Source: Haliclystus octoradiatus (taxonomy: Eukaryota; Cnidaria; Staurozoa; Stauromedusae; Haliclystidae). Taken from it: a DNA stretch of 64,000 bases. A program made the position numbers and the translations under genes. The notes under the pieces were generated by a model, which worked only from the letters and a program-made list of their open reading frames with translations, searched no databases and was not told the origin of the DNA. Below are positions 46,101-57,169 of this stretch, piece by piece. How positions within the stretch are numbered: the first letter of the stretch is position 1; every line of letters begins with the position of its first letter. The stretch spans positions 38,478,261-38,542,260 of the forward strand of contig OU744446.1 in NCBI GenBank assembly GCA_916610825.1, read 5' to 3'.

Positions 46101-49100
46101 AATCTCTATCTTCATCATTCTTAATTTTTCTACGCAAACCAGGATCATGATGTACTGGCATAAAGCTCTGACTTGGTGATTCCGTGCTTTCTTGGCATTG
46201 CCGCAATTCATGCAGACATGTTTCAGAATTTTCTAAAAGATTTGAAGATGAGTCACGTACTTGTCTGACGGTCTCCACTATATCTTCCAGGATGATTCTA
46301 GGGTAAGCAAATTCTGCTTGATTAACAGCATCCATTATTTCTTGGCATGATGACAGTTTCTCGCATAGAAATCGTAGTTGTCCAACACAAGTGATCCATT
46401 TTGACGTCTCCAAGAAGAAGATGCCATAGAATCATCATCATCATTCGAAGTATCTGATAAATCAACTGTCATTGAGGTGTCATCATTCAGTTCCAATCTT
46501 TGCAGTTTTCTTGCTGGTTGTAAAGTATGAGGCCGCTCAGGCTCTTCATGTAATCTAGATCTAGTAGCCTCTCTATCTGAGTTACATTGCGAATTCTGAA
46601 GCGTATCGATTTCGTCTTGTAACTCTTCTGTCATCTCTTTGCTTTTCATTCCTAACATCTGATTGCTTTCCTCTACCGTTTTGCCTACAACCGTTTTGTT
46701 TACTAATTGAGCTACACTTGTTATTGCGTTGGCTGAATCAGAGGAGCTTGAACACAGCTGCTGAGAATTAATTGAAGACTGGCCTGACTGAGATGCACTT
46801 GCAGCTATAGGAAAAACATCAAAAATGAAAATAAAACCATGTTATATATGAGCCGATTGAAAATTCTAATCAACCAATACTGCATAGAATGCACATTTTA
46901 AACTGAGTACACAGGGGCTTCGGAGTGGCAGCTGACCCTCCTGCCCTTGAGGCATAGGGGGCAGAAGGTGGCTTTTTATACTTCTAGTTAAAAGTAAAGC
47001 ATTACACAGTGGAAAAGATTGAAAATTATCTTCACAGCGGGCATATAATCAACTTGAAATTATTTTTTTATTAAAGATATGTCTACAATATAAATACTAA
47101 GGTAGACTGCAAAAGAAAAGGGTGAGAGCTGATTTTCCATTTAAAAAAATGTTTAGGTGCCCTAGCAGAAGGATCTACAGTCCCCCTGGAATGACCCCTG
47201 CGCCCCTGTGTGTATATACATAAAAATCATGATTTTTGAGTGTTTCAGACGATAATATTTCAGTTGTTTATCAAGTTAGCAGCCTCATAAAAATCATGAT
47301 AATCGTGAGATGGATCTTTCTGATGACTTGTTGGGATATTATGCAATCTATATTTGACAAAATATTAACTTTCAGATTTCTTTCTTTGGCCATAAAGTAT
47401 GCCTCGGCTTAGACTTCTTAAACTTAAACATAAAGCTATTAACTTTAACTTTTAGTCCACAGGAATTCCAAGCGCAGTGCACCTACTTTAACTCTTTAAG
47501 TTTAGTATTAGTTATTCTATGAATGGTAACATGCAATGTCAAAAAACATAAATATTGAAAATCGTATAATAACAAACGCAAAACATTTTAGTTATAATAC
47601 ACTATATGCATCCCTTATGTAAGTCAACATATCTGAGATGATCAACTTACCGATGATTGATTAGGATGAATTATCGGCAGTGTTTTTGCTGTATATTCGG
47701 GATGAGCAGCTTTACAATGAAGACCCTTGTAGTCGTTGTCAAACGCGCTCTTTTACATATTCCACAAATTACTTTATGTCTATTGTTCGGCATGATTTAT
47801 CAATTTACTTCTTTAAAATTGATACCTTTCAATTCACGGAATAACGGTATTTCAATACAAAGGAAATTGAATTGTACCGTAAGCAGTCCAGTCACATTAT
47901 TACTTCAACGGTAATATATAAAATCACATGAACGGAGCAGTTTCCACACAGATATGGCATTATTCATCATACATTTCATAGGCGGTGTGACTTGTCAATG
48001 GGTTGTTAGATGTGCTAACAATTGTTAGACAATTGGCGGGAAGTAAAACCAATTAACGACGGAGATGTATCGATAGTCATGAATTCATATAAGCCGATTA
48101 TTGGAATCTCCATCTATTGAAATATCTATTATTCTGTACTGCGTGCTTTATTCACTAGAATGTCTGGAACGTCCTACTTGAAAGTAAAGTTTAATATGAA
48201 AATCCGTCAAATCTGCTTTCTGCTCTTCTAAGCTTATTATTTGCAAAGTTATCGTAGGACCAACAGGGACCGACTTTTGGCCAAAAATTAAAAATGGGGG
48301 GGTTAGACACCCCCCCGCACCCCCCCTAATTTGCGCCCCTGAATTTCATTTATGATTTACTTCATGTTTTGTATTCCCTCGACCTTTTCTTCGACTGTTG
48401 GGGCTTGTTTACACTTTCCTTGTGTTTATATATTTTGCTGTGTAAGCCAAACCGCCGCGTTTTGATTTAAGGTAGGCCTATGAATTATCAAATTAAATTT
48501 CATGGTTGATTTACTTCATGTTTTGTATTCCCTCGACCTTTTCTTCGACTGTTGGCTTGTTTACACTTTCCTTGTGTTTATAATTTTATAGATATCGTTG
48601 TGTAAGTTGGAATTTAGAACTTCTGATCTAATTATTATTTCAGGGTATAATACTGTGCTTGTGTTTTATTCAATCCTACAATAGTTTCATTAATTTCTTG
48701 TTGGTTTGTCTAACAGATCCGAAGCAAACGGCAACTGCCTTCACAGTTCAGCATCTTTGGTTCTTTACAGGTGACAATGCTCTAGTTAAAATTCTGAGGA
48801 AACCGATCTTGGCATCATATTTTTTGTGTTACATGGTGGCTCAGTAGCTATTTTCAGATGTTAAAACTGTGTAAAAGAATTCATCAAAGCCTACTCAGTT
48901 TCTAATTACAACAATCTAAAACAATGATTTTATACATAAATAAGGATAAATCTATAATATCAGATTATATTATGTAAACTTTTATGATTGAGTAAATTAC
49001 ATGCATGGATTATACCTAATATGCTTTTCATACTGTATAACCAAGGCTGTCTATGATATTATCTTCTGACAATCTATTAACCATAGTGCCAAGCAACCTT

Positions 49101-52100
49101 GAGTCCTGTGGTCTATGGAGGTAAAGATTTTCCTGTTCCTGCCCCCATCTTATGGAAAAACTGGACTGGAATATTGGGAGACCTGCACATTGAATGAATT
49201 TGAAATCAAACTAACACAACTATTTTTGTATAGTTTATGGTAATTAGCAACTTAAAATTAAAATTAAAATGAGCAACTTAATCGTTAGTATATTTTTTCA
49301 AGGTTTCACACCTATGCTAATATGATCTCTTAGTACTATTATTATAATTATTGCACTGCTGTAAATATTACATTTAATTATTGTGAAGCGCTTAGATAAA
49401 TGCCTATATAGTCATTATATAACATTATATTATTATTAGTATTATATATTTTGAGTCAATTCAATTGCTTATTGGTGGGTATCAAATCTGAATATATTGT
49501 CATTTGAAAATTGATTTTGAGACCAAGAAACTGGGTTTATAGGCGGTCTAAGAGCTTTAAATTTTCAAAAATTTTCCGGGGGGGCATGCCCCAGGACCCC
49601 CCTAGATAGGCGGGGCTTCGCCCCGCCACGGGGGCTGCGCCCCTAAACAATAAATTCTTGCACCCCATAGGATTTTTCCTGCATCCGCCCCTGATTAATA
49701 ATATTAATAATAATAATAATAATTAATAATAATAATAAAACATTTTCTTTAGACAGTATCGGCCAGTATCAGTAGCAATGGTTTTCGTTTGGGTGCTGTT
49801 TTACAAATTTTATTACCCGTACTAAATTTACAATAATAGATGCGGAAATGATTTTTATTGTATACGGAGATACTGTAATAGTAAATAATATGATAAAGTA
49901 AAATAATTTAAAATGTATGAATTCATTTTTCTTTAAAAGTTCTACAATAACATATTTAATTTTTATTTCTACATATAATTTTAAATGTGATTTGCTTCAT
50001 TTGAACATTTCTTAAACCATGACAACATAATCTATTTCTAAAATGTATCATTGTATATCAGTTATTGACATAAATGTTGTATGAGATATTTCTGAATAAA
50101 TGGCTCAGATCATTACATCAATTAAATCAATTATTACATTTGCAACTTATTCCCTATTCGTTAACCATGGTAGCTTTAGGCCTTGGTGTAGACGTTAGGG
50201 CGTTGGACATTGGCCTGCAGGGTCTCTGGTTCAATCCCTGGCAGAAGCTATGTTGGTTGGCGTCAGGAAGGGCATCCGGCTATTAAAACTGACACAGGCT
50301 TAAAAAATAACTACCCCGGTGAAAAAGAAGGTAATAGCTTAACCGGTATGTAGCTAAATGATATAAATGCAAAAAATCGTATTCAAGGATCACCATCTAT
50401 ACTTACTATGACGTTGAATCCAGCTGATGTCATGCGCTCACGAAATAGTTCTGTATTATTCTGTAATTTCATCATCAAATTTGTTCCATCTAAAAGCATG
50501 TCAAACACCTATATTTGCAAAAGAATAAAATAAAGAACAAGGATATTTTTACTGATGAACCACAAAGAGTAGAATTTCAAGCAGAAAACACAGATGGATT
50601 GATATCATAAGATCTGTGAACTAAAGTTTTCTGTGATCTGATCAGTCTAATAGCGTGCATTAAATGTTAGGGTAAAACAGGTCTCCGAAAACCGGACAAT
50701 AAGATAGTGATAATCACATAGACTAGAGACTAGATCTTTTTTACTCTAGTTTGTTAATCGACTCTATGTTACTTTGTCACTCGTCACTCAGGAAGCTAAA
50801 AATTAATCGCCTTGGAAGCTTATGATTTTTAGCGTTTTACTTTATATGAATGCAAACATGGCAAGTGTGTGGTAACCCTTTAGTATAACAGTTATCCTAG
50901 GAGATTTTGACCACTTACAACAGGTGGTCTTTCTATAGAGGTTAAATGAAATAGAATATAGGCCTATACAGTATACATATAGGCTACATCAGAGTGGACG
51001 TTATAGCAGATTGCGTATGCAGTAGATGTTGTATCTTATATGTAATCTCCTTGTGGGGGTAGACCCCTTGTCGGGGAAATCCTGGGGCAACCCTGGATTT
51101 AAAGCAAGTCATCTCATTAAATTAATATTTTAAGTACAGTTTTAATTTGAGCAAATCTTGATTGGAGAGAATTTGAAGAATGTAGAATCTCTCCAATCAT
51201 ATCTGTTTAGTGCTTACCTTGCTTGCTGAGCCGACTACAGGCGGAGGTAATGTGTTTGAAAAGAGATAAGGTCTTGATTTTTGACGCAAGAGTGAAACAA
51301 GCTCTTTTGGTCCAGTTGTATACCCACCTTTGGAAAGAAACATTTAGAATTAATCCAACGAGTGATGAATGAGAGAAATATCTAGAAGCTAAATCCCAGG
51401 TAAAGACGGATGGGATATCTAATAGAGAATAAAGTAAATTGTGGCACTTGAGACATTGATGAATTGACAACTACAGACAGGTGGTCTTTATATTAATTAA
51501 GTGATGTCTGTACCTGCTGCTCCGCCCAATGCCTTTCCGAGGGTTGAGTTAATTATATCAACTCTTCCTGACATCTCAAAGTACTCTTCTGTTCCTCTGG
51601 TGAATAAAATAAAATATAATAATTTAATAAGAATAAAATGTACATACAAATTCATGCATAGTTCACCTAAATACAGTAGGTGTATTTAGCGCCTTTCTGC
51701 TATTTATTAATTCAAAATAATTGAAGTGAAACAACAACATATAGTTCACTCCGTCAGTAGTTTGCGTACTCTGTTGTGTCACTTGATCAACTCATGTTTA
51801 CCTAGCTCATGTTATCTGTATTCTCTGATCAGTAGCCTACTGACAACAGCTAATAGCCAGAAGCAAGTAGGCCTACTACTTCCCTGCTAATAATATGTAT
51901 ATGCCATTACTGACACCAAAACTATGAAAAAAATGTGAAATCTCATTGCGTTTTCATGGCATTTTCACATTTTAATATTGATGTTTTCATTGTTTTCAAA
52001 CATTTCATGGCTTAAAAAATTTGTGGTATTCATTTTTTTTTCACAACACTTTCATGGAATTTTCATGGTTTTGGTGTTGGTAGTGTGCTTTGTTATAGAT

Positions 52101-55100
52101 ACATAATCTATTACTGTATTTGCTTCTTCAACACATTTCTAGTCACTTGTTTCACATTTTATCGACCCTGTTTGATATAACAGCTACTCAGCTAGTATAA
52201 GTAAAAGCTCCAACAAGTGAGTCAACATGACCAATCTGTATTTAATTAGAGTAACTCTTGCGCGGCGTTGTCCTCATTTTTCATCAATCAGGCATTGAAG
52301 CTGAATTATGATGTTCACATGTTTCATTCATTGTTATCATCATCTTACCTTCCTGTTTTGCCGAAGAATCCTGTCGCATGGCATTCGTCAATAAATGACA
52401 ATGCATTATACTTGTCAGCCAAATCACAAATATCACTGAAAATAATAAAAATCTACCTCCAATATAACATAAACTTGGTCATGTAATCTAGTAATTGATG
52501 GCACAACTCCAGATGGTGAGTTTATTAGGCTTCAGTATTACTATTATCAATTAGTTCAACACAGCACTCATCAAATTAATAAATGGTAAAAAAAAAAAAT
52601 GACTTTGATGTGCACAGTGGGTGGTTTTTAGCAATGATATGTGTGGCAGCTCGCCTCATCTATTTTTTTTGCCAAAACTTTTATTCCAGCTCAACGCCAC
52701 ACAAATGAAATAAAACACATGTAGGTTGTCAGTCGGCAAATTTACCAGTTTATTCAGTAGAGTTAGTTCAGTAATACGTTGTGATATGAGCCAAGTCAAT
52801 TTAGTGCTGCATTTCGATGAGTGTTGTTCACTAAATAACAATTTCCCTAAAAGAAATCAGATGCAGAGAATGTATGGTTCCTTTAGGGCATCAAATCTAG
52901 TAATTTTCCAAAGGGCCTTCCATATGCCCTATACGTAGTGGTCTTTGCTCTTTCATCGGCAACTACTTTGCGTCTCACCACGCAAGACTCCATCTCCCTG
53001 TTTCCATGCTTTAAATGCATAGAAAAAAATGTAGTTTGTTATTTGTCTATTGGTTATAATTCTTATTTTCTCACCGTAGTGGAGCAACATTACCATCCAT
53101 ACTAAAAACACCATCTGTAACAATTAATTTCATTCTTGCTCCTTGTGAGTCTGCTTCTTTTAATTTTTCTTCAAGATCTATCGTAATAATAATGAACAAA
53201 TTGTAAATATAAACAGAGAAGTCAAAAACTACCGTACACATTTTTGTATTGTTATCAACTGTCTTTGATTTCTAAATTTATATTTATACAGCTCTGCCAA
53301 CTGTCATACAGTACTGTTTTACTACAATTAGATAGTATCTAATAATAGATAGTATCTAATAATAAATTAATTGTACACACATGTGTAGGCCTATGTATAA
53401 GTGCTCAATGTTTGTTAAAACAGAGTATAAACAAAAATGATGAAATGCTTAGAGCCTTATTAATTACAAATTTGAATAAATTCCATTAAACGCCTGCATG
53501 ACTTTCATTTGAAATAGGTCCATCGCTAATGAAATTGCCAGTCAAAAGTTACAGGCATTCCAAGAAGCAAAGAAGCGCAATGTAATTGTATAGCATTAAT
53601 CAAATCCAAATACTCATAAAGTGGTCTCTTAATACAGGTGACCCTTACAACAGGGCACTCATCTTATTTGATGCCAAGAAAGTAGCTATTGTTTAGCCAT
53701 TTGGCTAACTATTCACAAACAAAACATGTGATCATTATTTAAGTGAAAGTTTTTAAGTGTTACCTCGCATATCTTTATGTTTGTAACGGAATTTCTTTGC
53801 TTTACATAATCGAATACCATCAATTATTGATGCATGATTTAATTCATCGCTGATCACAGCATCATCTGGCGTTAATAACGTCTCAAATATTCCAGCATTT
53901 GCATCAAAACAGCTGATGTACAATATGGTATCTTCACGATCATGAAATTGTGAGATCTTACGTTCAAGATCTTTATGGATATCCTGGAAAAATGAAAAAG
54001 AGAAACTAAAATTATGAATAGCATTAAAGCATAAAAAGCAGCTTAGAGGTGATACATGTGTAGGCCTACGTACGCCGTGGAGGATGATTGACACATTTCT
54101 GATGGAAAAAGTAAATCCAACAACTAAAAGTCCTTCTATTTCATGAACTTTTTAATAAAGTACAGTCAAACCTGTTATAACGGTCACCTCTATACAGCGG
54201 CCACCTGTCCATAATGGTCACTCTTTCAATGTCTAAAATAGTATTTTCTATTGAATCAAACCTGTATATAAAGGCCACCTGTCTATAGTGGTCAATTTAT
54301 CTACCTCTTAGCTGGCCGTTATATACAGGTTTCACTGTATTTTTATTTTAAGCAGAAAAGGTGTCCTATAGCAAATCTAAGCCTTCTTGCCATTCAGACG
54401 GTCTTTCTGAGTTTGTAAAACAATAAATGATTGAAAATAGCGTATATTCGACAATAACAATCTCCACATATACACATTCAAATTGAAAATCCTTTTCATT
54501 ATTCTTCATCATTCTTCAGCTACCCAAATCTGTCTTCAATTATTTTGCGTCATGAGCACTTTAAATCAAAGCAATTGTGTTGGGAATAGCATATCTATTT
54601 CCATTCAGATAAATTTCCAAACAGGAACTTTGGTTTACCATCACTTACCTGAGTTCCACAGATAAATCTGACAGAGCTAAGTCCAGCTCCGTGAGAATCC
54701 AAGAAGGCTTTTGAAGCATTAACAACATCGGGATGTGACTACATAATCAATTATAACAAATTAAAAATAGCATAGAACTAAAATGGATTATATATTTAGA
54801 TTGCAATATAGCTCAATTTAATGGAATGACCAATGCGTGAACAGTCCATCAAAAGTTCATCAAAAGTAAATGGAGACACTTTTAGTAATCTTTTGATGAT
54901 GATTTACTTGATTATTTCATGAAACACATTATATGTAAAATTCATGAAAAGAGGTAAATAATGATAACTGCTAGGAGTGGTGTTGGATCATGACTGAGAC
55001 AGTAGTTCATAGACAGTTTATTTACTATTTATGAATAAGTTAACGAATAACCATGATATACGCGTTCATGGAAAAGTTCATCAAAAAAAACTGTTTACGC

Positions 55101-55473
55101 TCATGAACTCAACTTCACAATGGCAAACTCAGCCGATCATTATCCGATAGCCCCATAATTAAAGCCTATACTGTTTTCAATAGAGAAGCTTAGTCAAATA
55201 AAGTCAAATCACAGAAGAACCTGTCAAGCTATATCAAATGTGGAAGTAACTAGTTCTCACAGATAATCCAAGGTAATTATTCGCACAAAAGTTAAGCATT
55301 ATTCCATCAGTTCCTTGGACTTTAATCTCGGCAGCTTGTTTTGATTGGATAACCCGTTCTTGTTTCCATGTCCCAGCTTCTTTTATTGCATCCAATTGCG
55401 TTGCCACGGTTTGCCTCATTTGAGCCAAACCAGACATTGATCTCTTCACCATGAGATACTTGCTAGTTGCCAT
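40183..55473 (-). CDS. GCAT: Glycine C-acetyltransferase (2-amino-3-ketobutyrate CoA ligase)
   Basis: PLP enzyme that turns 2-amino-3-oxobutyrate and CoA into glycine and acetyl-CoA, the second step of mitochondrial threonine breakdown. Eleven exons, 5' to 3': 55261-55473, 54649-54738, 53764-53983, 53075-53177, 52349-52435, 51514-51596, 51218-51327, 50407-50508, 42077-42152, 40989-41036, 40183-40292; all phases agree. The 413 aa product is close to the vertebrate length (about 419). Visible motifs include [64 protein letters not shown] with the PLP-binding Lys (about residue 259), and [14 protein letters not shown] near the end. The N-terminus is basic and hydroxylated without acidic residues for about 27 positions, fitting a mitochondrial presequence. 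No lesion is seen. Intron 8 is 8.25 kb because of nested transposons. Confidence 0.97.
40331..40550. mobile_element. Degraded TIR element related to the 54.2-kb MITE
   Basis: ACCTGTTATAACGG and ACCTCTATAAAGCGG on the left, CACCTGTCTATAGTGGCC and GGCTGTTATGCC on the right. The same phrases, in the same order, make up the better kept element at 54163-54337. It has a longer interior and lost termini. Confidence 0.65.
40598..40806 (-). mobile_element. Full-length tRNA-derived SINE with poly(A) tail
   Basis: On the minus strand it begins GGCCTTGGTGTAGCGGGTAG (A box), has GGTTCAATCCC (B box) about 35 bases on, then a body with GGCGTCAGGAC and CAACTACCGCGGTGAAAAAA, and ends in ATAAATCC plus 12 or more A. 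It lies in GCAT intron 10 in the sense orientation of GCAT. Confidence 0.85.
41378..41952. repeat. 22-bp minisatellite in GCAT intron 9
   Basis: About 26 copies of a 22-base unit made of two related halves, ACTGAAAAAGT and ACTGAAAATAT, with very few variants. A few units have GCAAAAG, and some have ATGT or ATGC. A short inverted stretch of the same repeat follows at about 41990-42035. A long open frame on the minus strand is a by-product of the unit and not a gene. Confidence 0.95.
42187..42212. repeat. (AAT)n microsatellite
   Basis: Eight to nine AAT units close to the left edge of the hairpin element. Another AAT tract adjoins the right end of the hAT at 49694-49738. Confidence 0.8.
42228..42501. 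mobile_element. Near-perfect 274-bp hairpin (foldback) MITE
   Basis: Arms of about 123 bases (42228-42350 and 42379-42501) are inverse copies with a single mismatch I can find, around a 28-base loop. The ends TAATAGCAG/CTGCTATTA would fit a TA-flanked element, Tc1/mariner style, but TA is part of the palindrome and so not decisive. The right arm ends inside the target duplication of the adjacent hAT, which therefore inserted later into its edge. Confidence 0.9.
42734..43060. promoter_or_regulatory. Fourfold array of inverse CCAAT box plus octamer in the hAT
   Basis: Four diverged units of about 85-110 bases. Each has TGATTGG(A/C)GCGG (an inverse CCAAT box next to a GC-rich word), then TGCACCCC(A/C)TCAT, then ATGCAAAT. 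The octamers lie at 42771-42778, 42861-42868, 42946-42953 and 43045-43052. The combination is the one used by histone H2B and snRNA promoters in animals. A start codon in a short frame follows 130 bases downstream, so this may be the promoter of the outer element. Confidence 0.7.
43181..43354 (+). CDS. 57-codon frame of the outer hAT, function unknown
   Basis: ATG directly after the octamer array opens an acidic 57-residue frame ([13 protein letters not shown]...). It is probably a first exon or a remnant of the element's own protein; I do not recognise a domain. It is not transposase-like and could be non-coding. Confidence 0.35.
   Translation: MADFQLTLEQAILALSDENEQDLKVVYDEIMCEMRFLSSDEHYDLIDDIGIETQKYI
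43425..43594. repeat. Outer-hAT tandem repeat, left part
   Basis: Contains GTATTCCCTCGACCTTTT, TTCGACTGTTGG, CTTTCCTTGTGTTTATAT and GTTTTGATTTAAGG. The same series recurs at 48355-48475 and 48500-48600 on the other side of the inner element, so the inner hAT inserted into a roughly 140-bp tandem repeat. Confidence 0.8.
44008..46804 (-). CDS. hAT transposase (TTF zinc finger, DUF4371, hAT dimerisation)
   Basis: The main frame runs 46413-44239 (724 codons). It has a TTF-type zinc finger (WFREFP...[12 protein letters not shown] with later His, about residues 134-207), a DUF4371-like RNase H region (about 240-470) and the approach to the hAT dimerisation domain. After an in-frame TAG (44239-44241) the same frame continues to 44008 with [16 protein letters not shown], the expected C-terminal domain. 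N-terminal codons extend upstream to an acceptor at about 46805 but are in another frame until about 46400, so there is a second break or an unrecognised small intron. A possible 5' exon ends at the donor near 47650. Such proteins are often annotated as ZMYM1- or ZBED-like, but here TIRs and target duplications enclose the gene. Two breaks suggest it is no longer active. Confidence 0.88.
46912..47208. mobile_element. Third-level hAT-like MITE inside the inner hAT
   Basis: Ends CAGGGGCTTCGG and GCGCCCCTG form a short inverted repeat starting with the CAGGGGC of the two larger elements. Flanks TGAGTACA (46904-46911) and TGTGTATA (47209-47216) agree at six of eight positions, consistent with a mutated 8-bp duplication. 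297 bp, no coding capacity. It lies in what should be the transposase 5' intron. Confidence 0.65.
48342..48610. repeat. Outer-hAT tandem repeat, right part (two units)
   Basis: Two further units of the repeat at 43425-43594. A probable exon of the outer element follows at about 48718-48767 (acceptor TCTAACAG, donor GTGACA). Confidence 0.75.
49609..49627. repeat. GC-rich hairpin near the outer hAT end
   Basis: GGCGGGGC TTC GCCCCGCC, an 8-bp GC stem, within the otherwise AT-rich right end. A GGGGGCATGCCCC phrase just before it resembles the GGGGGCATGTCCCCC of the small element near 55.6 kb. Confidence 0.7.
50170..50385 (+). mobile_element. tRNA-derived SINE
   Basis: A box GGTGTAGACGTTAGGGC, B box GGTTCAATCCC, then GGCGTCAGGAAGGGCATCCG, a phrase common to many SINE bodies and RTE-type LINE tails, then CTACCCCGGTGAAAAAG as in the 40.7-kb copy. 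Intron 8 of GCAT, antisense. Confidence 0.8.
51904..52087. mobile_element. MITE with imperfect TIRs
   Basis: The left end (ATTACTGACACCAAAACTATGAAAA type) matches the inverse of the right end (TTTTCATGGTTTTGGTGTTG then GTAGTG) at about four of every five bases. The interior is rich in TTTTCATGG and its inverse. Lies in a GCAT intron. Confidence 0.6.
54163..54337. mobile_element. TA-flanked MITE (pogo-like ends)
   Basis: CAGTCAAACCTGTTATAACG on the left and the inverse of CGTTATATACAGGTTTCACTG on the right, with TA outside at both ends (54161-54162, 54338-54339). The interior alternates CTATA(C/T)AGCGG/CTATAGTGG phrases. A degraded relative lies at 40331-40550. Confidence 0.8.
54820..55112. 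repeat. Diverged inverted-repeat segment rich in TTCATGAA/TTCATCAAAA
   Basis: Both ends carry GCGT(G)AACAG and TTCATCAAAAG-like words in inverse orientation, and similar TTCATGAA words cluster at 10930-11010. Probably remnants of one MITE family; boundaries are uncertain. Confidence 0.4.
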
Positions 55474-57169
55474 TTTGTTTAATATTCATGAAACACTATT
55501 GAAGTAAAATTAAATTATGTAGTACAGAAATTTATCAACAAAGTTCTGAAACTGAAGATGCAGAGCTCTCAACCTTAAATAATTTTTGAGGGGGAGGTTT
55601 TGTCTTATCCACTCCGAAGGGGTGGCCCTTTAGGGGGTCTGGGGGCATGTCCCCCGTATTTTCCTTACAGTCTTTTTTCCGCCATTTTGACAAAACATAA
55701 GTACAATTTTTCCAATCAAAAACTAACCACTCATTCAATTTCAAATGACAGGTGAGCAAAAGGGGTTAAAGTTTCTCGAAATTTGTGCGCAGCCCTTCAT
55801 TTTGTAATGGATTACAGTTTCAAAGTTTTATCAAAAACGAAGATATAAATATAATTATAAATTTCCATACATGACTTAAAGAAAAATTGGAATTACCAGA
55901 AAAAGAGGGAGTAAATTTCTCAAAGTGGGAGAGTGGGAGAAGACCCTGAAATGCGGGACACTACCCCGAAAGTGGGAGGGTTGAGAGCTCTGCATGTGTG
56001 GCTTGCTACAATTTAGCTTACAAATCATGACCTTTAGTAAAAAATAACAACTTTAATTATTCTATTCTAGCCATATTGTCACATTGTCTATAGCGCATGT
56101 CTAAGTTTCTCTGCATAATTATTTTATAGTGTCCGAATGTAAAACCAGGGATATATATGCATATGATTTCAAGAAATATAAATGGAGTTTACCCCCTGGA
56201 GAACAATAGATATGAGAAACTCCGAGAAAGCTTATTATTGAATCTATCTGTAGCTATAGGCCTAGCATTCCCGCTTCAGTATAGCAATCGCTAATGAGTT
56301 GTTCATATAGAAATCAATAAATTACTCGTACAACTTTAGTAGTTTACCATACAATTATATTACTAATTTACTACCATCTTGTATCACAGAAAAATAAATC
56401 CGCATACAATTAAAATTAAGTTGCTGCCAAAGCGATTTGTAAATTGTTGGCAAAGCTAGACTTAAAACATCGCACCATTAGAATAAAAAAGGCACTCTGA
56501 TTTAATCCAAAACAGCATTCAATGTAATCCACAAGCCTATAAAAATGCAATTTATACTTATTAATTGCCATCATATCAATCCAATGTTTTATGTTTACCT
56601 TGAAAAGATTAATTTGAAAAATTCAGCAACACGCTCGTACTTGAAAAACCAACTTTCGAGAGTGATCAACGACAGCCTCATTCTGACTTAGAATAAAGAG
56701 ATTTGGCGGGTACTTTTCAAACGTGTTTTTTGACAAACACGTTTCGAGTAAAGAATTTATCACCTTTCAAAATGTGTAATGTACGTTGTGTACTTTTATG
56801 TTCGATGACATCTATAACAATATCAGAATGATTGTGGGTAGTTGTATTTACAATGTAAATTTCAATAAGTACAATCCTAGTGACTATGATACAGTTCAGT
56901 CAGTCAGTTGATTGCAAGCCAGGGTATTTTTCGCGTGTAACTGTTGGCGGCTCTGATTGTGATCGAAGGCGTCATTTCTCCTTATTGGTTAATCTTACGA
57001 TAACACTTCGGATAACCCTGTGAACTGTGAACAATCAGTCAATGAACAATCAAGTTATGACTTCAAACTCTAACTTTAGTGTCAGCAACGGTATTCGACA
57101 AACGAAGTATATCAAAGGATAGTTCAAACATCCACAAATCAACGAAAATAAAGTATTTAAATTGATACA
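55474..57169. promoter_or_regulatory. Shared upstream region of GCAT (-) and the EF-hand gene (+)
   Basis: The two genes start 1.7 kb apart and point away from each other. The region contains one hAT-like MITE (55561-55992), an E2F-like TTTGGCGGG near 56702 and a palindromic AAACGTGTTT...AAACACGTTT hairpin at about 56729-56752. I cannot place transcription starts. Confidence 0.45.
55561..55992. mobile_element. hAT-like MITE
   Basis: CAGAGCTCTCAACC at the left and GGTTGAGAGCTCTG at the right are perfect inverse ends. The interior has GGGGGCATGTCCCCC, similar to the outer hAT near 49.6 kb. The 8-bp flanks (TGAAGATG and CATGTGTG) agree poorly, so either the target duplication decayed or the family assignment is wrong. 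Confidence 0.65.

Larger units (their letters stand above)
43595..48341. mobile_element. Inner hAT element with transposase
   Basis: The ends CAGGGGCGCAAATT and AATTTGCGCCCCTG are perfect 14-bp inverse copies. AATTTCAT is duplicated exactly outside (43587-43594 and 48342-48349). The 4747-bp element carries a TTF-finger/DUF4371/dimerisation-domain transposase on the minus strand. It has itself received a third hAT-like element at 46912-47208. The exact target duplication and TIRs mean it is young relative to the outer element. Confidence 0.95.
42506..49693. mobile_element. Outer hAT element, interrupted by a second hAT
   Basis: The ends CAGGGGCGGATCTAGG and CCTGCATCCGCCCCTG are inverse copies. 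ATTAATAA is duplicated exactly outside them (42498-42505 and 49694-49701), the 8-bp duplication expected of hAT elements. Its own sequence, without the inner element, is about 2.4 kb and shows no transposase. It has a motif array at 42734-43060, a short frame at 43181, and a roughly 140-bp tandem repeat that the inner element split. Close to the right end, a GC-rich stretch (49575-49650) stands out from the AT-rich surroundings. It lies in GCAT intron 8. Confidence 0.92.

Noticed and set aside
44008-46804. Host ZMYM1/ZBED-like zinc-finger gene
   Set aside because: The frame sits between perfect hAT inverted repeats with an exact 8-bp duplication and has two breaks, so it is a transposon gene.
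55234-55473. GCAT exon 1 reading on past 55261
   Set aside because: The frame continues a few codons into a clear donor (GTGAGA); conservation of NNYLGLSSHP requires splicing to 54738.
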